A DNA stretch of 64,000 nucleotides, from NCBI RefSeq assembly GCF_001687665.2, contig NZ_CP016543.2, forward strand, positions 1,302,001 to 1,366,000. Direction: 5' to 3'. A program made the translations under genes and the position numbers. Below are positions 40,102 through 48,240 of this stretch, one piece after another; within the stretch, counting starts at the first letter, position 1, and each line of letters begins with the position of its first letter. The stretch is from Planococcus donghaensis. GTDB taxonomy: Bacteria; Bacillota; Bacilli; Bacillales_A; Planococcaceae. Under the pieces are notes generated by a model, which worked only from the letters and a program-made list of their open reading frames with translations, made no database searches and was not told where the DNA came from.

Positions 40102-41148
40102 ATGACGACAACTACTACTTTTATTGATCGTATTTTGACAGAAGCGAATGACCGTGGTGTTTCCGATATTCATATGACGACAGGCATTACGCCTGTTTTT
40201 CGAATTAATGGGAAGTTGGTTCAGTTTGGTGACAAAAAACTCATGCCGGATGATACGTTTTCTATTGCTAAAGCCCTTATGCCTGTTTCATTATGGGATA
40301 CGTTTCTAGAAAAAGGCGAGATGGACTATACGTATTCGATTCCAGGAGTCGCTCGCTACCGTGTCAATTCGTTTCATCAACGCGGGTCTATCTCACATGC
40401 ATTTCGAACAATTGCATCAAACATCCCGACAATTGATGATCTTCAAATGCCAGATACACTGAAAAAACTAGCAGATACCCATCAAGGGCTAATTCTTGTA
40501 ACCGGTCCTACAGGATCGGGTAAGTCGACAACGTTAGCGGCCATGATTCGTTACATGAACGAACATATGAACAAGCATATTATTACTTTGGAAGATCCGA
40601 TTGAGTATATGCACAGTCATGGCACATCGGTTATTGACCAACGAGAAGTTGGCTTTGATACGAAATCATTTGCCAATGGTTTACGTGCTGCACTACGACA
40701 AGATCCAGACGTGATTTTAGTTGGGGAAATGCGTGATTTAGAAACAATTACGACCGCAATTACGGCAGCTGAAACGGGACATTTAGTGATGGGAACGCTA
40801 CATACATCGAGTGCTGCATCAACCATTGAACGAATTATTGACGTTTTTCCCCATGAACAACATGCACAAATCCGTACGCAACTTGGTGGCATTATTAAAG
40901 CGGTTATTTCTCAACGATTATTGCCAACTGCTGATGGTAAAGGACGCGTCGCAGCAACAGAAATTATGATTTCAAACTCTGCGATTGCCAACTTAATCCG
41001 TTCAGAGAAAGTGCACCAAATTCCGAATGTTATTTTGACAAATCGTGCATTAGGCATGCACATGATGGAAACATCTGTACAAGAGTTGTTGAAAAAAGGC
41101 AAAATTACGCGTGAAGTTGCGCAACCTTATTTGATAGGGGTGGATTAA
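40102..41148 (+). CDS. pilT: Type IV pilus retraction ATPase PilT
   Basis: Hexameric ATPase that disassembles the pilus, giving twitching motility and DNA uptake force. The 348-residue product has ASDLHL-like VSDIHMTTG near the N-terminus, Walker A GPTGSGKSTT near residue 134, the Asp box LEDPIEY, Walker B RQDPDVILVGEMRDLETI, the His box HLVMGTLHTSSA and the C-terminal segment ending in QEL-K (VQELLKKGKI). It starts three bases after pilB with no visible Shine-Dalgarno sequence, so it probably depends on coupling to pilB. Presence of PilT argues for a true retractile pilus rather than only a competence pseudopilus. Confidence 0.95.
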   Translation: MTTTTTFIDRILTEANDRGVSDIHMTTGITPVFRINGKLVQFGDKKLMPDDTFSIAKALMPVSLWDTFLEKGEMDYTYSIPGVARYRVNSFHQRGSISHAFRTIASNIPTIDDLQMPDTLKKLADTHQGLILVTGPTGSGKSTTLAAMIRYMNEHMNKHIITLEDPIEYMHSHGTSVIDQREVGFDTKSFANGLRAALRQDPDVILVGEMRDLETITTAITAAETGHLVMGTLHTSSAASTIERIIDVFPHEQHAQIRTQLGGIIKAVISQRLLPTADGKGRVAATEIMISNSAIANLIRSEKVHQIPNVILTNRALGMHMMETSVQELLKKGKITREVAQPYLIGVD

Positions 41149-41149
41149 G

Positions 41150-42361
41150 ATGGCTCGCTATAAATACGAAGGGCGTGACCGGATAAAAGTCAGATCTGGT
41201 GTTGTGGTTGCGAGTGGTCGCAGAGAAGCGGTTAGCAAATTACGTGATGAAGGAATACGCGTAATCGACATACGTGAAATGCCAACATCTGCTTTGCAAA
41301 AAGACATTTCAATCGGAAATCCCGTTAAACGTGACCAATTTATTATGTTTTTACGCCAGTTTTCAACCTTAATGCGTGCAGGTGTAACTATTGTTGATTC
41401 TGTTCATATTTTATCGCAACAAGTAGAATCAAAACCTTTACAACGAGCTTTAGCGGAAATCGCGGAAGAGTTGAGAAAAGGTAATTCTTTATCTAATTCA
41501 CTTGCTAAATTCCCGAAAATTTTTGAACCTTTAACGATTAACTTAGTTAAAGCGGGAGAGTTAGCCGGAAACATTGATGAATCATTAGATAGTTTAGCCA
41601 CACATTATGATAAAGCCTATCAAACGAGGCAAAAAGTTATTTCTGCCATGTCTTATCCGGTAGTTGTCGGTATTTTAGCAATTGGAGTAGTAATTTTTCT
41701 ATTGTCTTCAATAGTACCAATGTTCGCAGATATGTTTTCAGGATTCGGTGGCGAATTGCCATTAATTACACAATTCGTCATGGGTGCTTCAGATTTTGTT
41801 CAAGGGTATTGGTATTTGCTTTTATTAGCAGGACTCACAATTGTAGCTGTAATTTGGCTAATGCGTAAAAATCCAAAAGGCAATATGATTCTGGATACTT
41901 TACTTATAAAGGCACCAATATTCGGTAAAATTATGCAAAAATCAGCACTTGCTCGTTTAACAAGAACATTAAGTTCATTATTTTCTAGTTCAGTGCCAAT
42001 TTTACAATGTCTTACGATGACCGAAAAAGTGGTCGACAATGCTGTGATGTCAAAAGTGATCTTGCAAGCTCGTGACTCTCTTGAAAGAGGTGGTTCCCTA
42101 ACGGAACCAATGCGAAAACATTGGGCATTTCCGCCACTAATACCACATATGATTTCTATTGGGGAGCAAACTGGATCTTTGGATCATATGTTAAGTAAAG
42201 TTGCTGAGTTTTATGAAAAAGAAGTCGAAGCTGAAACGGATCGATTAAAAGCCTTGATTGAACCTTTAATGATTGTTTTCTTAGCTGCTATTGTCGGGAC
42301 TATAGTACTTTCTATTATGATGCCGATGTTTGAAATGTTCCAGAATGTGGACAATTTATAA
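41150..42361 (+). CDS. pilC: Type IV pilus inner-membrane platform protein PilC
   Basis: Polytopic platform protein that couples the PilB/PilT motors to pilin assembly. The 403-residue product has two GspF domains, each with the FMRQFSTLMRAGV-type signature (FLRQFSTLMRAGVTIVDS near 65; LTRTLSSLFSSSVPILQCL near 275), and hydrophobic helices near 170-195, 220-240 and 370-395. AGGGGTGG precedes the ATG and it follows pilT by one base. Same family as ComGB. Confidence 0.95.
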   Translation: MARYKYEGRDRIKVRSGVVVASGRREAVSKLRDEGIRVIDIREMPTSALQKDISIGNPVKRDQFIMFLRQFSTLMRAGVTIVDSVHILSQQVESKPLQRALAEIAEELRKGNSLSNSLAKFPKIFEPLTINLVKAGELAGNIDESLDSLATHYDKAYQTRQKVISAMSYPVVVGILAIGVVIFLLSSIVPMFADMFSGFGGELPLITQFVMGASDFVQGYWYLLLLAGLTIVAVIWLMRKNPKGNMILDTLLIKAPIFGKIMQKSALARLTRTLSSLFSSSVPILQCLTMTEKVVDNAVMSKVILQARDSLERGGSLTEPMRKHWAFPPLIPHMISIGEQTGSLDHMLSKVAEFYEKEVEAETDRLKALIEPLMIVFLAAIVGTIVLSIMMPMFEMFQNVDNL

Positions 42362-42413
42362 GTATAAAAGTAAATTTTTATTAAAAATATATTATAAATT
42401 TATATAAAAACTA

Positions 42414-42441
42414 TTGCAAAAATTAGTACTATTGATATAAT
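42414..42441 (+). promoter_or_regulatory. Promoter for the major pilin gene
   Basis: TTGCAA and a perfect TATAAT with a 16-base spacer lie in a very AT-rich gap, about 50 bases before the pilin ATG. A small ATACT/AGTAT hairpin occurs in the leader. A separate promoter would allow high pilin expression. Confidence 0.65.
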
Positions 42442-42492
42442 TAACACATACTCTAAGTAGTATAAAAAAGTAAAATAATAGGGGGAAAGAAA

Positions 42493-42951
42493 ATGAAAAA
42501 ATATTTACAACAAAAATTAAATAACGAAAAAGGTATGACGTTAATTGAGCTTTTAGCTGTTATTGTTATTATCGCAATTATCGCGGCGATAGCGATCCCT
42601 GCGATTGGGAACATTATTGAAAATAGCCGCGTGGGTGCAATGAAGTCTGATGCTCTAAATGCTATTACTGCGGCTGGAGTGTATTATGCCGATAATCCTG
42701 CAGCAGCTGATAATGTTCCTGTATCTACTTTGAAAACTGATTACATGAGTGATACTGGAACGTTGAATCCAGGTTTAACGGTCAGTAAAGCTGGCTTAGT
42801 ATCTGGGGATGCTGCAGTTAGTGCCACTCTTAAATTAACTTTTGATGGTGCAAATAAAAAGGCTATAAGTGGTACATCTAACAACGCTGATGCAGGTGAT
42901 TATCTCACGGCACAACATGGTGGATTAGGTAAAGTAACAGTTACACGCTAA
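42493..42951 (+). CDS. pilA: Major type IV pilin (PilA-like)
   Basis: A 152-residue prepilin. The leader MKKYLQQKLNNEKG is cleaved before methionine, giving MTLIELLAVIVIIAIIAAIA with glutamate at position 5, the classic type IVa N-terminus. The globular part is short, alanine- and threonine-rich and lacks cysteine, so no disulfide D-loop. AGGGGGAAAG precedes the ATG and it has its own promoter, as expected for the most abundant subunit. ComGC-like naming is possible but the neighbouring PilT, PilM, PilN and PilO favour a type IVa pilus. Confidence 0.9.
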   Translation: MKKYLQQKLNNEKGMTLIELLAVIVIIAIIAAIAIPAIGNIIENSRVGAMKSDALNAITAAGVYYADNPAAADNVPVSTLKTDYMSDTGTLNPGLTVSKAGLVSGDAAVSATLKLTFDGANKKAISGTSNNADAGDYLTAQHGGLGKVTVTR

Positions 42952-42975
42952 AAATTAAGACTAGGAGCTGAAAAC

Positions 42976-43914
42976 ATGGCCTTATCGTTTTTATCAAGAA
43001 AAGCACGCGTCGTCACCATTACAATAGAAGAAGACGCGATTCGTCATGTCGACTTGCAATCCTCTTGGCCACTTGAGCTAAACTGTGCGGAAGAATTACT
43101 TCTTCCCACAGGTATTATTGAGGATGGCAAAATCGTCGATGCAGAAGCGCTGGCCTCGGTACTCGATAAGGCTGTTAATCAGTGGGGTCTCTCTAAGAAG
43201 TCAGTCCGCTTCCTCGCCCCTGACGAATTCGTTATTGTCCGCAAAGTACCATACCCCGAAAATGTCCAAGTCGATGAATTAAAAGGTCATTTCTTTATTG
43301 AGATTGGCTCGACTTTGTACTTACCATTTGAAGATCCTGTCTTTGATGTGGTGCCGTACCATTTAGAAGACGATCAACCGGAAGCGATTATTATTGCTTC
43401 ACGAGAATCCATTGTCCAAGCTTATGAAGATGCGTTTGAAAAAGTGAAGTTAAAAGCGGTTGTAGCGGATATTACACCTCTCGCGCTTTATCGTTTAACC
43501 CATTTGCAACATGATTTCGTTGAAGAAGAGCATGTAATGTTAATTGATTTGCAATCAAAAAAAATGACCGTTTCGATTTTCCATGAACATTACCCAATGT
43601 TTATGCGTCCAATCGATATAGAAATTGAAGATCCATTTTTAGCAGATCGTACTGCAGTTATGGACACAGTTGAAATTGAAGCTGAAAAACTAGCGAACTT
43701 TTATCGTTACAATATGAATGCGGGACAATTTGGTGTAACAAAAATAGTGTGTAATGGTGACTTTTACGACTGGCCGACGTTCCAACAAAATCTAGAACGA
43801 CGTTTCCAAATACCGGTGTTACCTGTTGTTATTGATGCGATTCCGTGTGGCGAAGAAAAAGATGTGCCTAGACGCTTTAACCGGGCAATCGGTCTCGCGC
43901 TGAAAGAGGTGTAA
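42976..43914 (+). CDS. pilM: Type IV pilus assembly protein PilM
   Basis: Actin-like ATPase-fold cytoplasmic protein that binds the PilN N-terminus and links motor and alignment complex. The 312-residue product has the FtsA-like layout with VRFLAPDEFVIVRKVPYP near residue 75, a VMLIDLQSKKMTVSIF phosphate-loop equivalent near 195, and RAIGLALKEV at the C-terminus. It is a little shorter than proteobacterial PilM. AGGAGCTGAAA precedes the ATG. Followed after six bases by pilN. Confidence 0.88.
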   Translation: MALSFLSRKARVVTITIEEDAIRHVDLQSSWPLELNCAEELLLPTGIIEDGKIVDAEALASVLDKAVNQWGLSKKSVRFLAPDEFVIVRKVPYPENVQVDELKGHFFIEIGSTLYLPFEDPVFDVVPYHLEDDQPEAIIIASRESIVQAYEDAFEKVKLKAVVADITPLALYRLTHLQHDFVEEEHVMLIDLQSKKMTVSIFHEHYPMFMRPIDIEIEDPFLADRTAVMDTVEIEAEKLANFYRYNMNAGQFGVTKIVCNGDFYDWPTFQQNLERRFQIPVLPVVIDAIPCGEEKDVPRRFNRAIGLALKEV

Positions 43915-43920
43915 AATACT

Positions 43921-44664
43921 ATGTTGGTAGATATTAACTTATTGCCGCAAAAAGAGCGGGACCGTCCCGCTTTTCTTATTGCGGCGATTGCGATTTTGTT
44001 GTTGGCTGTAATCGTTTGGGCAGTGTTTGCCATTATAGCTAACGCCAATGAAAATGAACAGCAACTGTTAGCTGCACAAACTGTCCAAGTCACCTCTGAA
44101 CAAGCAGCCATCCGCGCTAACTTGGAAGCTGCACAAGGGATGAACGAAGAACAGCAATTAAAAGTGACAGTTGATTGGGCGGAAAGCTATCAATTTGATA
44201 CGGTTCCTCTTTTAGAAGAATTGGTTTCTATTTTGCCAGCACGTGGATTTTTTGAAAGCTTCTCATACACAGGCTTAGATCAAGCAACTTTATCTGTTCA
44301 ATTTGATACGACTAGACAAGCTGCGTATTACTTAGCGCAACTAAAAGCGTCAGAACTTATTAAGTCAGTCACACTAGACGGTGTCGCACAAAAAGAACTT
44401 AGTATTGAAGAGAGTGGAGAAGTTATAGAAGAAGTTGAAGAAAAACTGCCACGATACATAGCAACGTATACGATTCTTTTTGATGACCAACGCCTTCCAA
44501 CAGACGATACGGCAGTTCCAGTTGACGGCGAAGCAGCAACTGAAACTCCGGTTGAAGAGGTTGTTGAAGAACCGACTGAAGAAGTTGAAGTGAACGTAGA
44601 TGTTACGACTGAAACCGAATCACCAGAAACCGCTCCAGCAGAAACAGGAGGGGATGAACAGTGA
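43921..44664 (+). CDS. pilN: Type IV pilus assembly protein PilN
   Basis: Bitopic membrane protein of the alignment complex. The 247-residue product starts MLVDINLLPQKERD; the INLLP motif is the PilM-binding signature. One membrane helix spans about 19-41, then a coiled coil and a ferredoxin-like domain outside. The last 60 residues are a low-complexity acidic tail (many E, T and V) that includes VEVNVDV, a motif closely repeated at the end of PilO. Overlaps pilO by four bases. Confidence 0.88.
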   Translation: MLVDINLLPQKERDRPAFLIAAIAILLLAVIVWAVFAIIANANENEQQLLAAQTVQVTSEQAAIRANLEAAQGMNEEQQLKVTVDWAESYQFDTVPLLEELVSILPARGFFESFSYTGLDQATLSVQFDTTRQAAYYLAQLKASELIKSVTLDGVAQKELSIEESGEVIEEVEEKLPRYIATYTILFDDQRLPTDDTAVPVDGEAATETPVEEVVEEPTEEVEVNVDVTTETESPETAPAETGGDEQ

Positions 44665-45422
44665 GTAACTACTCGAAAAGCCAAAAAGAAAAAGGTTTAA
44701 TCATTTTAGCGAGTATTTTCTTGATCGCTTTATCAGCATACTCATATTTTATGGTTTATGTTCCGACGAAAGAAACGAGAATTCAAGCTGAACAAACCTT
44801 AAGTTCTGAACGTGACGTCTTGATTGCCTTGCAAACACAATTTAAAGAATTGCCGGAAACTGAAAAAGTAAATCCGCGCGAATTGCAACGAAAAGTTTCA
44901 GTTGAGGCGTTAACAGAGTTAATCGTATTGCAAATTGAACAAGCTGAATTAATGTCAGGGACACTCGTTGACAACATTGGCATCACAGAAGGTCTTGTTG
45001 AATTACCTGTTCCTGTCGAAGGTCTTGAAAATCTTCAAGAAGTGCTAACGACCGTTACGGTAAAAGCAGATGATTACCGTGAGATTACAACTTTTATTGA
45101 AAAAGTGGAAGCAATGGAACGCATTATGATTGTCGAAGCCATCAATTTTAGTTCGGGAGAAGAAATCACGACAACCGAACAAGTGAACGAAGACGATGCA
45201 ATTGATGTCACGTTAACTTTTTCCGCATATTTCAGACCTGATCTGATTGCTTTGGCAGATACGTTACCAAAAGTGGATACGCCAACTCCAGCGGGCAAAA
45301 AGAATCCGTTGCCAGATTATAATGGGGTAGATTTAGCGGATGAAGAAGCTCAAGATGATAATGCTGTTAAAGTAAACGTTGACGTGGATGTTGAAGAAAG
45401 TGCATCAGCATCGAACGAGTAA
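44661..45422 (+). CDS. pilO: Type IV pilus assembly protein PilO
   Basis: Bitopic partner of PilN. The 253-residue product has a membrane helix at about 11-33, a coiled coil (about 38-75) and a ferredoxin-like domain with a typical VKADDYREITTFIEKVE strand-helix segment. The C-terminal 45 residues form an acidic tail ending VKVNVDVDVEESASASNE, resembling the PilN tail. Start is GTG 44661 overlapping the pilN stop, with GGAGGGGATGAA upstream. A terminator follows. Confidence 0.87.
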   Translation: MSNYSKSQKEKGLIILASIFLIALSAYSYFMVYVPTKETRIQAEQTLSSERDVLIALQTQFKELPETEKVNPRELQRKVSVEALTELIVLQIEQAELMSGTLVDNIGITEGLVELPVPVEGLENLQEVLTTVTVKADDYREITTFIEKVEAMERIMIVEAINFSSGEEITTTEQVNEDDAIDVTLTFSAYFRPDLIALADTLPKVDTPTPAGKKNPLPDYNGVDLADEEAQDDNAVKVNVDVDVEESASASNE

Positions 45423-45428
45423 GGAAGA

Positions 45429-45459
45429 AAAGAGAAATCATTGCGATTTCTCTTTTTTT
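45429..45459 (+). terminator. Intrinsic terminator after pilO
   Basis: AAGAGAAATC pairs with GATTTCTCTT around a five-base loop, followed by a T-run. It separates the pilA-pilMNO unit from the peptidase gene. Confidence 0.9.
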
Positions 45460-45520
45460 GATAGAATAGAGTTTAAACTTAAGTGTTTTTTATTATTAAA
45501 CTAAAGCAAAGAGGGTTTCT

Positions 45521-46276
45521 ATGGTATTAACTTATTCTGTTTTTATTGGTGTATTTGGACTGGTTTTCGGATCATTTTTTAATGTAGTTGGCCTGCGTGT
45601 GCCGAAAAAAGAGTCGATTGCTTATCCGCCGTCACATTGTACAAACTGCGATCGCCGATTAACTGCGCTAGATTTAGTGCCGGTATTTTCTTATCTATTC
45701 TTAAGAGGAAAATGCCGTACATGTAGCTCGAGCATTCACTGGGTTTATCCTTTAATGGAAGCGATCACTGGCATTTTATTTGTTGCATCGTATTTAGTGT
45801 TTGGTCTTACACCAGAATTGATCGTAGCGATTTTGTTTGTGTCGTTACTCGTTATTATCACGGTATCTGATATTGCGTATATGCTTATTCCTGATAAAGT
45901 GTTGTTGCCGTTTGCAGTTGTGCTACTCGGCTTGCGTTTTGTGATTCCGCTAGATCCATGGTGGAATAGTTTGCTTGGTGCGGTCGTCGGTTTTTCGTTG
46001 CTATTCTTAATCGCTATCGTATCTAAAGGTGGCATGGGTGGTGGCGACATTAAGTTATTTTTTGTGATTGGGTTAGTGCTTGGTTTAGGTGGAACGTTAA
46101 TGACCTTATTTTTCGCATCGTTTATTGGCGCGGTCGTGGGCATTATTCAATTACGTGTCACGAAAAAAGGGCGCAAATCCCCGATTCCATTTGGTCCATC
46201 TATTGCGGCCGCAGCGATTATTGTGTATTTCTGGGGCGAAGGAATTCTCACATGGTATATGAATTTTCTAGGATGA
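45521..46276 (+). CDS. pilD: Prepilin peptidase (PilD/ComC family)
   Basis: Membrane aspartyl protease that cleaves prepilin leaders and may N-methylate the new N-terminus. The 251-residue product has GSFFNVVGLRVPK, two CxxC pairs (CTNC near 41, CRTC near 66) of the zinc-binding methylase-type domain, and two catalytic aspartates, in TVSDIAYMLIPD near 120 and in GGGDIKLFF near 175 (the GxGD motif). About seven membrane helices. Corresponds to comC, which lies between folC and maf in B. subtilis. Confidence 0.94.
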   Translation: MVLTYSVFIGVFGLVFGSFFNVVGLRVPKKESIAYPPSHCTNCDRRLTALDLVPVFSYLFLRGKCRTCSSSIHWVYPLMEAITGILFVASYLVFGLTPELIVAILFVSLLVIITVSDIAYMLIPDKVLLPFAVVLLGLRFVIPLDPWWNSLLGAVVGFSLLFLIAIVSKGGMGGGDIKLFFVIGLVLGLGGTLMTLFFASFIGAVVGIIQLRVTKKGRKSPIPFGPSIAAAAIIVYFWGEGILTWYMNFLG

Positions 46277-46289
46277 AGACTTAATTAGG

Positions 46290-46331
46290 AATGTAGACTA
46301 CTCGATTCGTTTGAGTTGTCTACATTTTTTT
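46290..46331 (+). terminator. Intrinsic terminator after pilD
   Basis: AATGTAGAC pairs with GTCTACATT with further inner ACTC/GAGT pairing, followed by T residues. Confidence 0.9.
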
Positions 46332-46344
46332 CGTTGATGTCAAA

Positions 46345-46435
46345 CCGCTCCGGACGCTTTGGGGATGGCTCTCGCCAAAAGCCAGGGAGACCACCTGTCT
46401 TTTAGCTTCGCCTACCCCGTAAACGCGCCTTCGCT
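46345..46435. repeat. Inverted copy of the hairpin-ended repeat
   Basis: On the minus strand it runs from GCGAAGGCGCG through GGGTAGGCGAAGC, AAGACAGGTG and GAGAGCCATCCCCAAAGCG to TCCGGAGCGG, clearly the same family as 25554-25847 and closer to unit A than the copy at 28951. It follows a terminator, as do the other copies. Confidence 0.72.
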
Positions 46436-46796
46436 AGTATACAGTTTTACATTAGCAAGTAATTAAAATAGGGTGTTTTGCAACCAGGTAATGTTTTTAC
46501 ACTAAAAATTTAAGAATCATAGAGAAGAAAGCCAGTTGTGAAAATACATTTTGAATATCTTTGTTTATTTTATTCTATAGTCGTATGAACACTTTGAGCA
46601 TAGCTCTCATAAAAAGCTAGTATGAAGGTGAACGTTACACCTTTTAATATTTATTAACCTATATTTGTAGCAGTCCTTTTGGGAAATATAATAAATCAGA
46701 TTTATCAACACCTACCACAAAGCGCTTCAAGACTTAAAGAACAACCAAATCTCATTTTTCAACAAGCCTATCAAAGCAAAACTCATTTTTCATCAT

Positions 46797-46826
46797 TTGT
46801 TTTCGCGTTTACGGAAATGGTATGAT
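46797..46826 (+). promoter_or_regulatory. Promoter for maf-radC
   Basis: TTGTTT and TATGAT with an 18-base spacer; TGG before the -10 gives an extended -10 element. It lies 25 bases before the maf start. Confidence 0.6.
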
Positions 46827-46851
46827 TCTTGAAAAAAGGAGAGATTCTCTT

Positions 46852-47460
46852 ATGAAATTTAAATCTAATTTCCCACTCATACTCGCTTCCCAATCACCAC
46901 GCCGCCAAGAATTGCTTAATATGCTTGGAGTTGACTTTACTATTAAACCAAGCACGAAAGATGAACCGGATCCGCAGCAATTTCAAACAGCGCTCGGCTA
47001 TGTGTTAGCTTGTGCTGCACAAAAAGCTCAAGAAGTGGCAGCTGACAATAGAGATAGTGTCGTTATTGGTTCAGATACAATTATTGTATTAGATGAAGAG
47101 ATTTTATTAAAGCCGAAAAGCAAAGAACAAGCTAAAAGCTATTTGCAAAAACTATCAGGTCAAACGCATCACGTTATTACTGCAGTAACGGTTGTTCATG
47201 GCGATAGCGAATTGTCATTCCATGAAACAGTGCAAGTCACATTTTTTGAATTGCCGGAAGCGTGGATTGATGCCTATATCAATACAGAAGATCCATATGA
47301 CAAAGCAGGTGCTTATGGCATTCAAACAGTATCTGGTTTGTTTATTAAAGACATTCAAGGTGATTACAACGCAGTTGTTGGTTTACCGGTTGCGGCATTA
47401 ACGCAAAAACTGAATGCTGCAGGGTTTATTTCGTTAGAAGGGAGCGGTGTTCAATGCTAA
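46852..47460 (+). CDS. maf: Maf-family nucleoside triphosphate pyrophosphatase
   Basis: House-cleaning enzyme that hydrolyses dTTP, UTP and modified nucleotides; also linked to septum formation in Bacillus. The 202-residue product has ILASQSPRRQELL at the N-terminus, the VIGSDTIIVLD motif near residue 66, and the YDKAGAYGIQ motif near 150. ATG 46852 follows AAAGGAGAG; an in-frame ATG at 46822 overlaps the promoter. Overlaps radC by seven bases. Confidence 0.94.
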   Translation: MKFKSNFPLILASQSPRRQELLNMLGVDFTIKPSTKDEPDPQQFQTALGYVLACAAQKAQEVAADNRDSVVIGSDTIIVLDEEILLKPKSKEQAKSYLQKLSGQTHHVITAVTVVHGDSELSFHETVQVTFFELPEAWIDAYINTEDPYDKAGAYGIQTVSGLFIKDIQGDYNAVVGLPVAALTQKLNAAGFISLEGSGVQC

Positions 47461-48146
47461 ACGATACACCGTTAATGATTCGTGATGTTCATGTTACAGA
47501 TCGCCCTCGTGAACGTCTGATAAACCAAGGGGCATCAGCGTTATCCAATCAAGAACTCATTGCCATTTTACTGCGCACTGGCAGTCGACAAGAATCGGTG
47601 CTCCATTTGGCAAATCGCGTGCTTACTCATTTTGAACACATTCAAGAATTAAAGAACGCCACGATTGAAGAAATGGTGGCGATTAATGGCATCGGCCAAG
47701 CAAAAGCGGTGCAATTACTTGCAGCGGTCGAACTTGGCCGCCGTTTGTCTTCCAAACAAACCGACACGAAATTTACCATTCGTTCACCTAAAGATGCCGC
47801 TTCTTATTTAATGGCAGATATGACCTCGCTCAAGCAAGAACATTTTGTTGTTTTGTTCCTCAATATTAAAAATCAAGTGATGCACAGACAAACGATTTTT
47901 GTCGGCAGCTTGAATGCTTCTATCGTTCATCCTCGAGAAATTTTCCGTGAAGCGGTCCGTCGTTCGACAGCTTCTATTGTTTGCGCACACAATCATCCCT
48001 CTGGTAATCCAGCACCTTCTCCTGAAGATATAGAAGTCACCAAACGACTAGTTGAAGCAGGCAGCATTATCGGAATCGAACTACTCGATCACGTGATTAT
48101 CGGTGACCACCAATTCATTTCGTTAAAAGAAAAGGGGTTCATGTAG
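47454..48146 (+). CDS. radC: RadC-family JAB-domain protein
   Basis: A 230-residue protein with an N-terminal helix-hairpin-helix (VAINGIGQAKAVQLLAAVELG) and a JAB/MPN metalloprotease-like domain bearing the JAMM motif HNHPSGNPAPSPED near residue 180. Historically called a DNA repair protein, but its activity is unsettled. Start ATG overlaps the end of maf. The order maf-radC-mreBCD-minCD is widely conserved in Bacillales. Confidence 0.94.
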   Translation: MLNDTPLMIRDVHVTDRPRERLINQGASALSNQELIAILLRTGSRQESVLHLANRVLTHFEHIQELKNATIEEMVAINGIGQAKAVQLLAAVELGRRLSSKQTDTKFTIRSPKDAASYLMADMTSLKQEHFVVLFLNIKNQVMHRQTIFVGSLNASIVHPREIFREAVRRSTASIVCAHNHPSGNPAPSPEDIEVTKRLVEAGSIIGIELLDHVIIGDHQFISLKEKGFM

Positions 48147-48240
48147 CACTGTTTATTTTTTTTCTTTTCGTCTATAATGATTGGTATTGTGTCCTCACGA
48201 TTGTGGGGGGGCAGCTGTTTAAAAGAAGGGACGAAAAACT

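Larger units (their letters stand above)
46277..46851. other. Non-coding region between pilD and maf
   Basis: This 575-base gap holds the pilD terminator, an inverted copy of the hairpin-ended repeat (46345-46435), a shorter, decayed relative of it (about 46590-46620), AT-rich sequence with no credible gene, and the maf promoter. In B. subtilis spoIIB occupies this interval; no remnant of it is visible. Confidence 0.75.

Noticed and set aside
44328..44684. Minus-strand serine/threonine-rich frame opposite the pilN tail
   Set aside because: Antisense of an acidic low-complexity tail; composition explains it.
46436..46800. Possible spoIIB remnant or small gene before maf
   Set aside because: No frame has a start, ribosome site and plausible protein; sequence is AT-rich and non-coding in appearance.
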